NCBI GenBank assembly: GCA_029782365.1
Contig: JAKOUW010000096.1
Span: 1-64,000, forward strand
Reading direction: 5' to 3'
DNA length: 64,000 nt
Source: Chloroflexota bacterium
GTDB lineage: Bacteria > Chloroflexota > Anaerolineae > Anaerolineales > UBA4823
Position numbers and translations under genes: made by a program. Under the pieces are notes generated by a model. The model saw only the letters and a program-made list of their open reading frames with translations. It was not told the DNA's origin and did no database searches. This document shows, piece by piece, positions 17,115 to 26,795 of this stretch; the stretch's first letter is position 1; each line of letters opens with the position of its first letter.

Positions 17115-18161
17115 TTAGGAACTAGCAACCTTATAATGCGCCTTGGGAAGACTGCGTAGGCGAGCAGCCGCTAACTCAGCAGTGATGTCTCGCTGAGGCA
17201 TAGACAACATTTCGAAGCCTACCATAAACTTTTTTACAGTCGCTGATCGTAACAGCGGAGGATAAAAATGGGCATGCAGCCGCCATTCGGGATGCGATTG
17301 CCCATCATACGGCGCCTGATGAAAACCCATTGAGTACGGAAACGAGATTTCAAACAAGTTGTCATAGCAAGTTGTAATTTGTTTAACAATAACAGCCAGG
17401 GCAGATAACTGTGCGCTGTTCAGCTCATTTAACCGGCTTGCCTCTTGGTTGGCAATGACTAAGACCTCAAATGGCCAAACGGCCCAAAATGGAACTAAAG
17501 CAGTAAAATGATCATTCGAAAACAAAATTCGCTCGTCTGGGTGAGTCTGCTCGACCGCCAGATAATCCCCTAACAATGAGCGACCATATTCGGCAAAGTA
17601 ACGTGACTGCATTTCTAACTCTTTTGCAGGCTCGTTGGGTATGTGGCTGGTTGCCCAAATTTGGCTGTGTGGATGAGGATTCGAACAGCCCATCACCGAT
17701 CCTTTATTTTCAAAAACCTGCACGTGTTTTATGAAATCAATTCCTCCCAAGTCAACTGATTGAGAAGTCCAGGTTTCTAATACTGCTTCAATCGCAGGCA
17801 AGGGCAGTTCTGGAAGCGTGAGATCATGCCGAGGTGAGAAACAAACAACGCGACAGATTCCTTGTTCTGGCTCGACAGCTAACAATGGATGGCGGTCAAT
17901 GCCGACATCATCAGAAAATGAATCGGGCAGCAATGCCGCAAAATCATTGTCAAATACGAAGGTTCCTGTGTATGAGGGATTCATAACCCCACCCGCTCGG
18001 TTATTTCCAGGACACAGGTAACAGGTCGGATCGTAAGCTGGGAGCTTTTCAGCGGGGATTTTTTCGATCTGGCCCAGCCAGGGACGTCTGGCTCTGTGAG
18101 GGGAAACAAGAGTCCATTCACCTGTTAAGGGGTTTTTTCGACGATGTGGATTATCAAGCAT
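17115..18161 (-). CDS. galT: Galactose-1-phosphate uridylyltransferase
   Basis: This 348-residue HIT-superfamily enzyme exchanges UMP between UDP-glucose and galactose-1-phosphate in the Leloir pathway. The catalytic His-Pro-His is in [13 protein letters not shown] (about residue 165), and zinc-site Cys residues are in CYLCPG near 50. Family blocks [19 protein letters not shown] and [13 protein letters not shown] fit well. I favour ATG 18161; a GTG at 18167 overlaps the GH42 stop and would add two residues. It follows the GH42 beta-galactosidase, which would release galactose for it. Galactokinase and epimerase are not in the window. Confidence 0.93.
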   Translation of the reverse strand: MLDNPHRRKNPLTGEWTLVSPHRARRPWLGQIEKIPAEKLPAYDPTCYLCPGNNRAGGVMNPSYTGTFVFDNDFAALLPDSFSDDVGIDRHPLLAVEPEQGICRVVCFSPRHDLTLPELPLPAIEAVLETWTSQSVDLGGIDFIKHVQVFENKGSVMGCSNPHPHSQIWATSHIPNEPAKELEMQSRYFAEYGRSLLGDYLAVEQTHPDERILFSNDHFTALVPFWAVWPFEVLVIANQEASRLNELNSAQLSALAVIVKQITTCYDNLFEISFPYSMGFHQAPYDGQSHPEWRLHAHFYPPLLRSATVKKFMVGFEMLSMPQRDITAELAAARLRSLPKAHYKVASS

Positions 18162-18163
18162 AA

Positions 18164-20173
18164 TCACTCTTTTTCCTGTGTAATAATAGCCACAGCATAA
18201 GAACCTAACTGAACCTCTGGAGGTATGATTTGATTCGATAGGTGCTCATAAGCTGGCCAGGGTAGAACCATACTCTTAGTTGATTGTGAATGGTTAATTA
18301 TTATGTGAACTTCCTGACCATTCATTCGCACCCGAGTTCGCCATTCAACACCATCCGGTGTTTCGCGTCCGCGCAAGTTGGCCGATTTCAACACGTGAGA
18401 AAAAAATTCATATTGCGCGATTTCATCTAATTGAACTCCCACATAATAGACATGGCCAATTCCTAAAACCTGAACCGTAATTGCAGCTTGACCATCAAGC
18501 CAGCCGTTGCTGCGGCCAAAACGGGCGATTACAGCAACCCGATCAGCTAAAATCCGCAGTCGCTCAGCCCATAGCTCAGAATTCCCATTGAACCAGTTAC
18601 CTGTTACGGGAACTGGTTCTTCCAGCGCGTAGAATTCCTCTACCTCGACACCTGTTAAGGAAGCCAATGGGCCAGGAGGCCGGTATGGTAAGAAAGCGTT
18701 ATTTCGATCTTTGACTCCTGTGCGTGCGGTGAGCAAGAGGTGGCCCCCACGGCGAACGAATTCCTTGAATTTAGCTACACGATCTTCATCTAAAATGGTT
18801 AATGCAGGGGCAATCACCAGGCGGTAATCAAATATAGGAACATCGGCAGAGATAATATCTACTTCAAGATTTTTGGATGCCAGTACCTGGTAATAATTTT
18901 CTAACAGATGAATATAATTGAAATCTTTATGGTGCGGCTGTGATTCGATTGACCAGCGGCTATCGAAGTCATATAGTATGGCTACCTGGGCTTTCACATG
19001 TGAGTTGGCTAGCAAAGGAGAGAGTCGTTCCATCTCGCGCCCAAGACGGCTGGCCTCAGAAAAGAATGGGCGAGGTTGGCCAGATTGATCGATCAAAGAG
19101 CCGTGAAGCTGTTCCTGGCCATTAAGTGCAGGCCGCCACTGCCAGTACATCACCGCATCGGCTCCGCGTGAAATGGCGCTCCAGGCCAGCGCGCGCCCCT
19201 CATTTTTGTTGAGTGCAGTATTAATTGTTTGCCAATTCACGTGCCCCGGCTGGGTTTCCATCAACCAAAAATTACGCTGTTTGTATCCACGGACTGCGTC
19301 GATGGATGCGCCACCGATATGGTAATCAAAATGACCTTTCCCAACATAATAATCGAGGGAGGCTAAATCAAGATCTGCACTCATTTCGTAATGGTCGAAC
19401 GCTCCAAACCAAGTCATGAAATTATGAGTGATCCATGCTTCAGAATGCAAGTACGGTCTAAGCGTTTCAATTTGCAAGCGTTGGAAAGATCGATATGACC
19501 GGGTTACAAAGCGGTGGTGGGCCAATTTTAAGCCGGGGTTGTGAGATCCGATCGGCAAAGGAATTTGGGACCAATCAGTATAAGTTTGGCTCCAATAAGC
19601 GGTTGACCAAGCCTCGTTCAACACATCCAAGGAATGGTAAATTTCGCGTAGATATTCATGAAAGACTTGTTTACACCGCTCACAATAACACACGCGGTTG
19701 AATTCATTATCAAGCTGCCAACCGATGACAGAAGGAGATGAACCAAATCGTTCGCCTAACGCACCGATTATCCTTTGAACAGCCTGGTGAAATTCTGGTG
19801 AAGTGACGCAGTAATGGCACCGGTTGCCAAACTGAACTCTTCTCCCATATTCGTCAACTGCCATCATCTCGGGATACTGCTCTACCAACCAGGCAGGTGG
19901 AGCTGCTGTAGGAGTGCCAAGAACGCTAACAATACCTGCGTCAGCAAGTTTATGAATTGCGCGATCCAACCAATCCAAGGTGAAAATACCGGCCCGTGGC
20001 TCCAATTGTGACCAGGCAAATTCTGCCATGCGGACAACACTGACATGCGCTTGCTTCATTAACAGTATATCTTCTTCCAAGCGATCGCTTGGCCAGTGTT
20101 CGGGATAGTACGCCGCACCAAAATGAAGACGGTTGATTGCCGGTATTTGAGGTTTAATGGGTTGAGCGATCAT
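18164..20173 (-). CDS. Beta-galactosidase, glycoside hydrolase family 42
   Basis: This 669-residue enzyme has the three-domain GH42 layout. It starts with [19 protein letters not shown], has the acid/base Glu in GWQLDNEFN (about residue 155) and the nucleophile Glu in [12 protein letters not shown] (about 315). The Cys cluster CYCERC after the acid/base matches the structural zinc site of the family. A trimerisation-type domain follows (about 390-600) and a short beta domain ends the protein. No signal peptide is present, so it hydrolyses imported galactosides in the cytosol. It is followed directly by galT and preceded by the MetH-activation-like gene, with an 11-base gap. Confidence 0.94.
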   Translation of the reverse strand: MIAQPIKPQIPAINRLHFGAAYYPEHWPSDRLEEDILLMKQAHVSVVRMAEFAWSQLEPRAGIFTLDWLDRAIHKLADAGIVSVLGTPTAAPPAWLVEQYPEMMAVDEYGRRVQFGNRCHYCVTSPEFHQAVQRIIGALGERFGSSPSVIGWQLDNEFNRVCYCERCKQVFHEYLREIYHSLDVLNEAWSTAYWSQTYTDWSQIPLPIGSHNPGLKLAHHRFVTRSYRSFQRLQIETLRPYLHSEAWITHNFMTWFGAFDHYEMSADLDLASLDYYVGKGHFDYHIGGASIDAVRGYKQRNFWLMETQPGHVNWQTINTALNKNEGRALAWSAISRGADAVMYWQWRPALNGQEQLHGSLIDQSGQPRPFFSEASRLGREMERLSPLLANSHVKAQVAILYDFDSRWSIESQPHHKDFNYIHLLENYYQVLASKNLEVDIISADVPIFDYRLVIAPALTILDEDRVAKFKEFVRRGGHLLLTARTGVKDRNNAFLPYRPPGPLASLTGVEVEEFYALEEPVPVTGNWFNGNSELWAERLRILADRVAVIARFGRSNGWLDGQAAITVQVLGIGHVYYVGVQLDEIAQYEFFSHVLKSANLRGRETPDGVEWRTRVRMNGQEVHIIINHSQSTKSMVLPWPAYEHLSNQIIPPEVQLGSYAVAIITQEKE

Positions 20174-20184
20174 CGGCTAATCTT

Positions 20185-20874
20185 TCACTTGTTCCTGGGA
20201 CGAAATCGACAAATATCTTGCAGGCTGCACAAATCACAAGGTTCCGTAGAACTCATTTCTTTTCCAATGCCCACAACAAATGAAGCCGATTTGCGCGGAC
20301 GCATCATAGCCGAAGAAGTGAGTGTAACCCCAGCCGGCTGGCTGCCAAGGAGATGGAACACCTCGAATTGAGCGGTTTCGACTGGCCATTCCGGTGCACC
20401 TGGGCTGATTGGAGTGGATGATTTCAGTCCTTTTGATGAAGCTCGCTCAGAGATCTGAGCGCACACCTGGCGAGAAAGCTCGTCCACCGCCGCGTTTGCC
20501 AAGCCATCGAGAGCAAATGCCAAAATGATATCACTGCTTTCCAATTGTTTTATTGTGGTTTCAATCTTATCCCCCACCGTGCAAACAACTAAATCCACAA
20601 ACTTTGCCGCACCTATTTGACGCGCTATGAGCGAACCAGAGAGTCGGCCACCTTCAAGGACCAATTTTTCATGCTTTAGTTCCAATACGGGAAGTTCGAC
20701 CAGCTCTGCTCGCGGTTCCAGCAAGGCTGCACCCAGCACCAACGCCTGTTCAGCGGCGAGCACCAATTTAGGTCGACGATGGCGGATGATGTTCGGGTCT
20801 GCGCCCTGACCGCGCAAGACATCATCTGCGCTGAGGGTTAGTTCAAAATCGGTCAAGGATTCAGAATGCACCAT
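20185..20874 (-). CDS. Stand-alone MetH activation-domain-like protein with C-terminal Cys motif
   Basis: This 229-residue protein resembles the reactivation domain of B12-dependent methionine synthase. The key stretch is TPISPGAPEWPVETAQ followed by LLGSQPAGVTLTSSAMMRPRKSAS, the region that binds S-adenosylmethionine in MetH. It has no homocysteine, folate or cobalamin domains. The last 20 residues contain CDLCSLQDIC (C-x2-C-x5-C), which may hold a metal or iron-sulfur cluster; MetH lacks such a tail. It may reactivate a corrinoid protein encoded elsewhere. It is the first gene of the unit with GH42 and galT, an unexpected context. No ribosome site precedes the ATG; a TATAAT sits just upstream. 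Confidence 0.75.
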   Translation of the reverse strand: MVHSESLTDFELTLSADDVLRGQGADPNIIRHRRPKLVLAAEQALVLGAALLEPRAELVELPVLELKHEKLVLEGGRLSGSLIARQIGAAKFVDLVVCTVGDKIETTIKQLESSDIILAFALDGLANAAVDELSRQVCAQISERASSKGLKSSTPISPGAPEWPVETAQFEVFHLLGSQPAGVTLTSSAMMRPRKSASFVVGIGKEMSSTEPCDLCSLQDICRFRPRNK

Positions 20875-20882
20875 AAGGCTAA

Positions 20883-20888
20883 ATTATA
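20883..20888 (-). promoter_or_regulatory. -10 element suggesting a leaderless transcript
   Basis: A perfect TATAAT on the minus strand (20888-20883) ends eight bases before the ATG at 20874. The transcript would begin within one or two bases of the start codon. No ribosome site exists, consistent with leaderless translation. No good -35 was seen. Confidence 0.5.
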
Positions 20889-20964
20889 CCTGATTGATGT
20901 GCTGTTACCTGGAGACAAAAAGCAAGCACTAGAAGTTCGAAATTTAAACTGGCGTCTTTCAGTG

Positions 20965-22227
20965 TCAAATTGGATCTCTTAAAATCGGGCAAGTCATACA
21001 ATGACCTCCGCCTCGGCCACGCCCAAGTTCAAAACCAGAAATAGGGATCACTTCAACACCGGCTTTTCGCATTTTATCAATCGTGTAGGTATTGCGTTCA
21101 TAACTGACAACAACACCTGGTTCAAGAGCTATTGTATTGTTGGCATCATCCCACTGCTCTCGCTGCATTTGATATTGATCGCCTCCAGTTTCGACGACAT
21201 ATAATTTTGGAATCTTCAATGCTGATGCCACAGCAGTGAGCAAATCCTTTTCGTTGGTGACATGGAAGTCCCCAACTTTCTTTCCTGGACGTAAACTGAC
21301 TGCACGAATCTGGCTGACAACCTTTGGGAAAACTGTGACTTTATCGCGATCCAATAATGTGAATACCGTATCCAGGTGCATGTGAGCGCGATCGCGCGTC
21401 ATGACACAGGCAATCACCTGCTCGGCTGCTCCAGCACTAAACAGCTTTCTGGCAATTTGCTCGATCATTCCACCCTGCGTCCGTTCCGACATCCCAATTA
21501 GGACCGCCCCATTGCCTATCGGTAATACATCTCCCCCTTCCAAGGAAGAACGTGTGAAATCAGAAAGGTTAAATTGGCCTTCATTTGTTTGTGGAGGGTA
21601 CCAAAATTTAAATCCTGCATTTTGAAACATTGGATGAAAGCGATAAATCGCCAACATATTCAACGATTCACGGCGGCGAGCTGGCCAATACATGGGATTA
21701 ATAGAAACTCCATTGAAAATCCAACAAGAGGAATCGCGTGTGAAAAGCGTATTTGGCAGCGGCGGGAGCAGAAAGAAATTCTGGTCTGGCATGGTAGCCG
21801 CATGTAACGAGATGCGAGCGTATTTCTTCCAGGAAATGTTTGTCTCGCCAGCAGTCAGTCCACCGATTAAGTGCCTGGCGAGAAAATCGGCACTCAGGCC
21901 GCTCAGAAATTCTCGCATTTCATCCATCAGCGACCAGCCAACGGTATATTCGTTGGCAACCTGATCGATGATCAAATTTCGAGCTTGTTGACTTGTTAAG
22001 AGCGTTTCCTCAAGAAGCTGCTGTACATAGAACACCTCAACACCTCTTTGGCGCATTGCTCCTACGAACTGGTCATGTTCGAATTGAGCTCGTTCGACCC
22101 AAAGCACATCGTCAAATAATAAGTCATCATGGTTTGAAGGGGTAAGCCTTTGCAGGCTCAATTCAGGCCGGTGGACGATCACTTTCCGCAATTTGCCAGT
22201 TTCAGAAAAAACTCCGAATTGTGACAT
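20965..22227 (-). CDS. arcA: Arginine deiminase
   Basis: This 420-residue enzyme hydrolyses arginine to citrulline and ammonia. The nucleophilic Cys is in [15 protein letters not shown] at the C-terminus, and the start [19 protein letters not shown] is typical. Other catalytic blocks are [25 protein letters not shown] and [14 protein letters not shown]. Length matches the family. No ornithine carbamoyltransferase, carbamate kinase or antiporter is adjacent, so the energy-yielding pathway must be completed elsewhere, or the enzyme serves nitrogen supply or acid defence. A GGAAGATTAGG region precedes the ATG. Confidence 0.94.
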   Translation of the reverse strand: MSQFGVFSETGKLRKVIVHRPELSLQRLTPSNHDDLLFDDVLWVERAQFEHDQFVGAMRQRGVEVFYVQQLLEETLLTSQQARNLIIDQVANEYTVGWSLMDEMREFLSGLSADFLARHLIGGLTAGETNISWKKYARISLHAATMPDQNFFLLPPLPNTLFTRDSSCWIFNGVSINPMYWPARRRESLNMLAIYRFHPMFQNAGFKFWYPPQTNEGQFNLSDFTRSSLEGGDVLPIGNGAVLIGMSERTQGGMIEQIARKLFSAGAAEQVIACVMTRDRAHMHLDTVFTLLDRDKVTVFPKVVSQIRAVSLRPGKKVGDFHVTNEKDLLTAVASALKIPKLYVVETGGDQYQMQREQWDDANNTIALEPGVVVSYERNTYTIDKMRKAGVEVIPISGFELGRGRGGGHCMTCPILRDPI

Positions 22228-22289
22228 AACCTAATCTTCCATTTCATAAGTCTCTATCTGCCGTGCTGTTGTTGTAGATTGCCGCATGT

Positions 22290-23183
22290 CTAAGATGGTG
22301 GTATTAACAGCGTGACTGCCGCCCGATGGACGCTGATTTCGATCGGCGTTTGGCCAAAACTGAAACCATCTACCAAAACAGGCATTGCAGGTTGAGCTTC
22401 AATATGGATTGAATGAGCATGGTGGTGAATGATTGTTTTTTGATCTGGCAAGGTACCAGAAGTTAATGCGGCATAACTTGCCAAATCCATACGGGTCAGG
22501 TCATTAAAGACAACCACATCCAGCTTCCGATCATCAATGGGACTGGCCGAAGGAATTGTAAAATGGGGACCGATCATTGGCATATTTGTGACCAAAACCG
22601 CATGCGATTGCGTGTGAATTGCAGTCTCTCCATTAATCAAGATTTTTACCTGGGCTAAAGGAAATGTAACTAAGGTTGCTAAAAGCTCTGCCAGCCGTGG
22701 AATATTGCCATGTTGAATGTCGTCAGCAGCAGGGAAAAGGGCTGAGAAGAGGCCGACTGAACAAGCTTCAAGGAAGTATTGATAATGTTCATTTTGGATG
22801 ACCTTCCCCATATCGACTTGTTTTGGCATACCTGAGCGTAAAAGATTGCAAGCGCCTGGTATGTCAAGGGGAATACCCAGGCTTGTTGCAATATTGTTTT
22901 GTGTTCCTGTGGGGATGACCGCGATAGTCGCGTTTTGGTCGATCAATAATGAAGCCACTGAATCAACTGTGCCATCACCCCCGCAAACAACAAATGTGCG
23001 AATTCCTTGGGATATAGCTTGCTGAATGGCGACGGGAAGGTTGCTGGCAGAATTGACGATAAACAATTGAAAGGCGAAACCCAGGTCTTGAAGCGAACTG
23101 ACTAAAGCGAGCAATTGGTCGCCTGAACCAGCCAACCCACCGGAAGAAGGGTTAAAAACGATTTGCAACGTTTCTGTTGTCAT
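22290..23183 (-). CDS. Diacylglycerol kinase-family lipid kinase (YegS/DagK-like)
   Basis: This soluble kinase of 297 residues belongs to the DAGK catalytic family. The nucleotide-binding motif VCGGDGTVDSVAS is near residue 65, followed by IPTGTQNNIATSLGIP; C-terminal beta blocks such as ASPIDDRKLDVVVFND match the family. It phosphorylates a lipid such as diacylglycerol at the membrane face. ATG 23183 is preceded by GGTTGGAA; a TTG at 23189 is the alternative. It overlaps the upstream ligase-like gene by about 30 bases, indicating coupling. Confidence 0.88.
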   Translation of the reverse strand: MTTETLQIVFNPSSGGLAGSGDQLLALVSSLQDLGFAFQLFIVNSASNLPVAIQQAISQGIRTFVVCGGDGTVDSVASLLIDQNATIAVIPTGTQNNIATSLGIPLDIPGACNLLRSGMPKQVDMGKVIQNEHYQYFLEACSVGLFSALFPAADDIQHGNIPRLAELLATLVTFPLAQVKILINGETAIHTQSHAVLVTNMPMIGPHFTIPSASPIDDRKLDVVVFNDLTRMDLASYAALTSGTLPDQKTIIHHHAHSIHIEAQPAMPVLVDGFSFGQTPIEISVHRAAVTLLIPPS

Positions 23184-24450
23184 TTCCAACCAAGATTAGC
23201 CCGGCCTGGGTTTTTCTTGCTTGCATGATGTTCCAGCCTGCTATGGCTGTACCCCACACCATCCAGACGAGCGGCGCAGGACGGACCATGCCCCACATAA
23301 CAGCATCCATCATGCCCTGTGTCAGCATGGCTGCCTGGCTGGCTAGGATTCCGGCGCCTAATCCAGCCATCCATTGGTCCCCGGACAGGCTAGAAAAGTG
23401 GTAAAGCTGCCAGGAGCACACAATCACTGCAATTTCAGCTCCAAGCCAGGCAAGCAGACCAGGGATGCCAAGGTCGACAGCGAGCTGAAGATATAGGTTA
23501 TGGGCGTGAGGAATATGACCGGTTCCTCCATTAAATAAAGGATATAAATGATCCATTACGGGACCAAACGTACCCATTCCAATGCCTGTAATAGGAAAAT
23601 CTTGAATCATCAAGAATGCTCTAGTCCAAATTTCCAGGCGATTATCAATCCCCGAAAAGGCTGATGATTCGCTGAAAAAATCAAGGACACTCTTCCAGCC
23701 TGAAAAACTTCCGACAACAATTATGAAAACGAGCAAAAAAACGGCAAAAAGCCATGCATTCCTCCAACGTAATAAAGCCAAAACAATAATCGCAACAGCC
23801 AGACCTAAGAAAGCGCCTCGGGCCAGTGTGAAAAGCAGAATTGTTCCACTAAACACCAAAACGAATACAAAGCCAGCTATTTCAATCCGTCTCGTGGATT
23901 TGAAAGCGAAAATCAAAATACTTATAAGGATTGGCATCAAAAGGATTAAGTACCCCCCCATAACTGTTCTCTGAATGCGGTCACCTGGAAAGGTGGGCAG
24001 CATTTGAAAGAGCGAGGCAGGCAATATCGGCAGCTTTTCAGGCACCCAGTCAACATAGAATAAACCAGTAACAGCTAACGCTAACAAAGCAGCTGCTGCA
24101 CCAAAAACCAACCACTTCAACTTGACAGTAGAATCGCACCAATTGATAATTGCGTAAAACAAAGCTATTCCTGTGAGCAAACGCAATACTTGAGGCTGCG
24201 TAATTTCGGGTAGCGGTGTAGCCCATAGTGTAACCGGTAGTAGCAATCCGATAACCAAGATTTGAAAATCTAAGGGAGTTCTTCGGGTAATCCGATTCGA
24301 TCCCAGCCAGCGTATCGGCCAAAATATTAATACCACAAGAAATGCGATGGGCAGAATTCGCTCACTGGCAATTGAAGCAGCAATTGCTAAGCCGGCCGCC
24401 CATATTTCTATTGTTGAGATTTGAGACGCAAAATGTTTAATGGTGATCAT
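23152..24450 (-). CDS. O-antigen ligase/polymerase-like membrane protein (Wzy_C family)
   Basis: About ten to twelve membrane helices over 432 residues. The family's conserved block is ITGIGMGTFGPVMDHLYP in the periplasmic loop near residue 285, followed by HIPHAHNLYLQLAVDLGIPG; the pair of His and the H-N-x-Y/F-L motif are characteristic of O-antigen ligases. It would attach or polymerise lipid-linked glycans outside the membrane. I prefer ATG 24450; a TTG at 24459 is possible. It lies at the downstream edge of the polysaccharide locus, overlapping the lipid kinase gene. A second Wzy-like protein is at 39473. Confidence 0.82.
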   Translation of the reverse strand: MITIKHFASQISTIEIWAAGLAIAASIASERILPIAFLVVLIFWPIRWLGSNRITRRTPLDFQILVIGLLLPVTLWATPLPEITQPQVLRLLTGIALFYAIINWCDSTVKLKWLVFGAAAALLALAVTGLFYVDWVPEKLPILPASLFQMLPTFPGDRIQRTVMGGYLILLMPILISILIFAFKSTRRIEIAGFVFVLVFSGTILLFTLARGAFLGLAVAIIVLALLRWRNAWLFAVFLLVFIIVVGSFSGWKSVLDFFSESSAFSGIDNRLEIWTRAFLMIQDFPITGIGMGTFGPVMDHLYPLFNGGTGHIPHAHNLYLQLAVDLGIPGLLAWLGAEIAVIVCSWQLYHFSSLSGDQWMAGLGAGILASQAAMLTQGMMDAVMWGMVRPAPLVWMVWGTAIAGWNIMQARKTQAGLILVGNDNRNVANRF

Positions 24451-24469
24451 CGAACACAATTTTAACTGT

Positions 24470-24493
24470 ATCGCCCCCCAATTGGGGGGCGAT
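24470..24493. terminator. Perfect GC-rich palindrome between polysaccharide genes
   Basis: ATCGCCCCCCAA pairs with TTGGGGGGCGAT over the full 24 bases. A T-run follows on the plus side only; on the minus strand, the direction of the flanking genes, no T-run follows. It may slow or weakly terminate transcription, or stabilise the upstream mRNA end. Confidence 0.5.
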
Positions 24494-24510
24494 TTTTGGA
24501 AAAAATTTAA

Positions 24511-25692
24511 TCAGCCTAAAATTTCTCTACAGGCATCTGCCACCGTGTGAATTTGTTCAACAGTCAAAGCCTGGTGCATCGGAAGTGAAAGGCCTGTCTC
24601 AGCAGATTCCTCAGAAATTGGGAAGTCGCCCCGTTTGAAACCCATCGTTTCATAGGCTTTTTGTAAGTGGAGCGGGATCGGGTAATGTAAACCTACCCCG
24701 ATACCGCGCGCACTCAGCTCTTTGCGCAGCATTTCGCGTTTTTCATTTGATTCTGCACGTACAATGTACAAATGATAAATATGGCGTGCATAATCTGGTT
24801 CAATTGGCAGAGCCAAAGGTAAACCAGCTAATTCTTCTTGGTAATGAGCTGCCGCTGCGCGCCGCCGATCATTCCATTCGTCCAGTTTTTTGAGTTTTAT
24901 TCCTAAAACTGCAGCTTGCAATGAGTCAAGCCGGGCGTTCCAACCATTCGAATACGCATGGACATATTTCTCACTAGATCCATGGTCTCGCAGCCAACGC
25001 ATTTTGGAGGCCAACTCTGGATCATTCGTGGCTGCCGCACCAGCGTCTCCCATGGCGCCAAGGTTTTTACCCGGATAAAATGAAAAGCCCGCGGCCGCAC
25101 CGAGGGACCCAGCCCTTTTTAACTCGCCCTTCACTTTGTGCATTGCACCGTGCGCCTGGCAGGCATCTTCCACGATCTTAAGCCCAAATTCGTTTGCCAG
25201 GGAGAGGAATTTTTCCATATCTACAGGTAAGCCATACAGGTGGACAGGCATTATTGCCTTGACGGTAGTTCGTGACGCAAGGTGGACCAGGCGTCCATTG
25301 TCTTCACGGCGGCATTGTTCTACCAGAAATTTTTTCAAGCTCGCAAAGTCAATCAAGGCAGTTTGAAGATCGATCTCAACGAATAATGGAAGCGCACCAG
25401 ACCTTGTGATGGCTTCAACTGTGGCAATGAAAGTGTTGGGCTGCGTGATAACCGCATCTCCAGGGCCAATTTCAAGGGCGGCCAGTGAGAGCCAAAGTGC
25501 ATCGGTGCCGTTGCCACACCCAACAACTTCACTCACACCCAAGAATTGAGCAAAATCTTTTTCGAATGTGCTAACGTACGAACCGCCAATAAACGCGGAT
25601 CGATTGAGAATATCTTGAAAGGCTGCTTCGATTTGCGGCCGCACTTCTTCATGCTGAGCGCGCAGATCGACAAAAGAAACAGGGGTTGTCAT
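24511..25692 (-). CDS. DegT/DnrJ/EryC1/StrS aminotransferase (WbpE/WlbC-like)
   Basis: This 393-residue PLP enzyme aminates a keto group of a nucleotide sugar. Visible are the N-terminal FVDLRAQHEEVRPQIE, the cofactor block VGCGNGTDALWLSL, MPVHLYGLPVDM, EDACQAHGA and the PLP-binding Lys in FSFYPGKNLGAMGDAGA. The ATG has AAGGAGACACAATC upstream. It is followed in gene order (upstream on the strand) by a Gfo/Idh oxidoreductase and a hexapeptide acetyltransferase, the trio that makes 2,3-diacetamido-2,3-dideoxy-uronic acids in other bacteria. That specificity is inferred from the trio. Confidence 0.88.
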   Translation of the reverse strand: MTTPVSFVDLRAQHEEVRPQIEAAFQDILNRSAFIGGSYVSTFEKDFAQFLGVSEVVGCGNGTDALWLSLAALEIGPGDAVITQPNTFIATVEAITRSGALPLFVEIDLQTALIDFASLKKFLVEQCRREDNGRLVHLASRTTVKAIMPVHLYGLPVDMEKFLSLANEFGLKIVEDACQAHGAMHKVKGELKRAGSLGAAAGFSFYPGKNLGAMGDAGAAATNDPELASKMRWLRDHGSSEKYVHAYSNGWNARLDSLQAAVLGIKLKKLDEWNDRRRAAAAHYQEELAGLPLALPIEPDYARHIYHLYIVRAESNEKREMLRKELSARGIGVGLHYPIPLHLQKAYETMGFKRGDFPISEESAETGLSLPMHQALTVEQIHTVADACREILG

Positions 25693-25737
25693 GATTGTGT
25701 CTCCTTAATTTTTTCCCAAAGCAATATCTGCTTGTTT

Positions 25738-26763
25738 TTATTTGTTGTACTCAATTCGCAAAGTAACAGCGCCATTTTCAAGGGAGCGTTGGGCCATTTC
25801 TAGGACACTGAGAACTTTTGCACCGTCCCTGCCGTCGCTGCGCGGTGTTTGGCCTGTTTGAATGCATTCTACAAAATGGCTGCATTCCGCCTTAAGTGGT
25901 TCGATCCATTTCAAGGCGTACACTTTTTCTTCCCCATGACGGTAAGATGCTTTGAACTCTTCTTCGGTTACTGAATAAGGCGGGACTTCCACCCCTTTAT
26001 CATAAATCATCACTTTATCGTCGGCAATATCATCGTAAACAAGCATCTTCTTGCTGCCGACGATGGTCAAACGGCGTTGTTTTACCGGATCAAGCCAACT
26101 CAACCGAGAATTTACCAGTATGTTTTCGGGAAAGGTCAGATTCAAATAAACCACTTCTGCCAAATTTTTTCTGCGGTTTATATAGGTAACTCCTGTGGCG
26201 CTCACGTATTCTGGATTGCTGCCCAGGATGTAGCATAATATTGAAATATCATGGGGGGCGAGGTCCCACATCACATTAATATCAGGCTGAAGCAACCCGA
26301 GATTCGCGCGGGTCGAATTCATGTAATATATCGTGCCTAATTCACCAGATTGAATCAGGTCACGAACAGCTTCCACGGCTGGGTTAAACTCGAATGTGTG
26401 GCCCACCATCAGGGTCAGTTTCGAATGGTCCGCTAATTCGATCAGCTTGTTGGCTTGATCGAGATTTGAGGTAATCGGTTTTTCCACCAACACATGCTTA
26501 CCGGCTTCGAGGGCTTGCCTTGCCAGGTTGAAATGGGCATTCACAGGTGTGGCGATCACCACGGCGTCAACCTTCTGGAGCATTTCTGCATAACTGTTTG
26601 TGACCTCCACCTCGGGGTAGAGTTTCTTGATTTCGGCCAGGCGTTGGCTGTTCAGATCTGCTACTATACTCAATGCGGCAGTTGGCAGATCGTGAAAATT
26701 GCGCGCCAGTTTTGGCCCCCAATAACCGACGCCAACGATGCCAACTTTGGTGCGTTGGGTCAT
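25738..26763 (-). CDS. Gfo/Idh/MocA-family nucleotide-sugar oxidoreductase (WbpB/WlbA-like)
   Basis: This 341-residue NAD(P)-dependent enzyme has the Rossmann start VGIVGVGYWGPKLARNF and the catalytic motif HVLVEKPITSN (Glu-Lys-Pro). The second domain includes VMWDLAPHDISILCYILG, a block conserved in WlbA-type proteins. In the known pathway it oxidises C3 of UDP-GlcNAc uronic acid before amination. The start at 26763 has GAGAGGAG eight bases upstream; ATG 26769 would add two residues but overlaps the ribosome site. It sits between the aminotransferase and acetyltransferase genes. Confidence 0.86.
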   Translation of the reverse strand: MTQRTKVGIVGVGYWGPKLARNFHDLPTAALSIVADLNSQRLAEIKKLYPEVEVTNSYAEMLQKVDAVVIATPVNAHFNLARQALEAGKHVLVEKPITSNLDQANKLIELADHSKLTLMVGHTFEFNPAVEAVRDLIQSGELGTIYYMNSTRANLGLLQPDINVMWDLAPHDISILCYILGSNPEYVSATGVTYINRRKNLAEVVYLNLTFPENILVNSRLSWLDPVKQRRLTIVGSKKMLVYDDIADDKVMIYDKGVEVPPYSVTEEEFKASYRHGEEKVYALKWIEPLKAECSHFVECIQTGQTPRSDGRDGAKVLSVLEMAQRSLENGAVTLRIEYNK

Positions 26764-26795
26764 AGTCATTCTCCTCTCTTAACTTATTGAATTAT

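Noticed and set aside
20875..20964. Cobalamin or SAM riboswitch before the MetH-activation-like gene
   Set aside because: The interval is only 90 bases and the predicted start is next to the ATG; no riboswitch-like conserved elements were seen.
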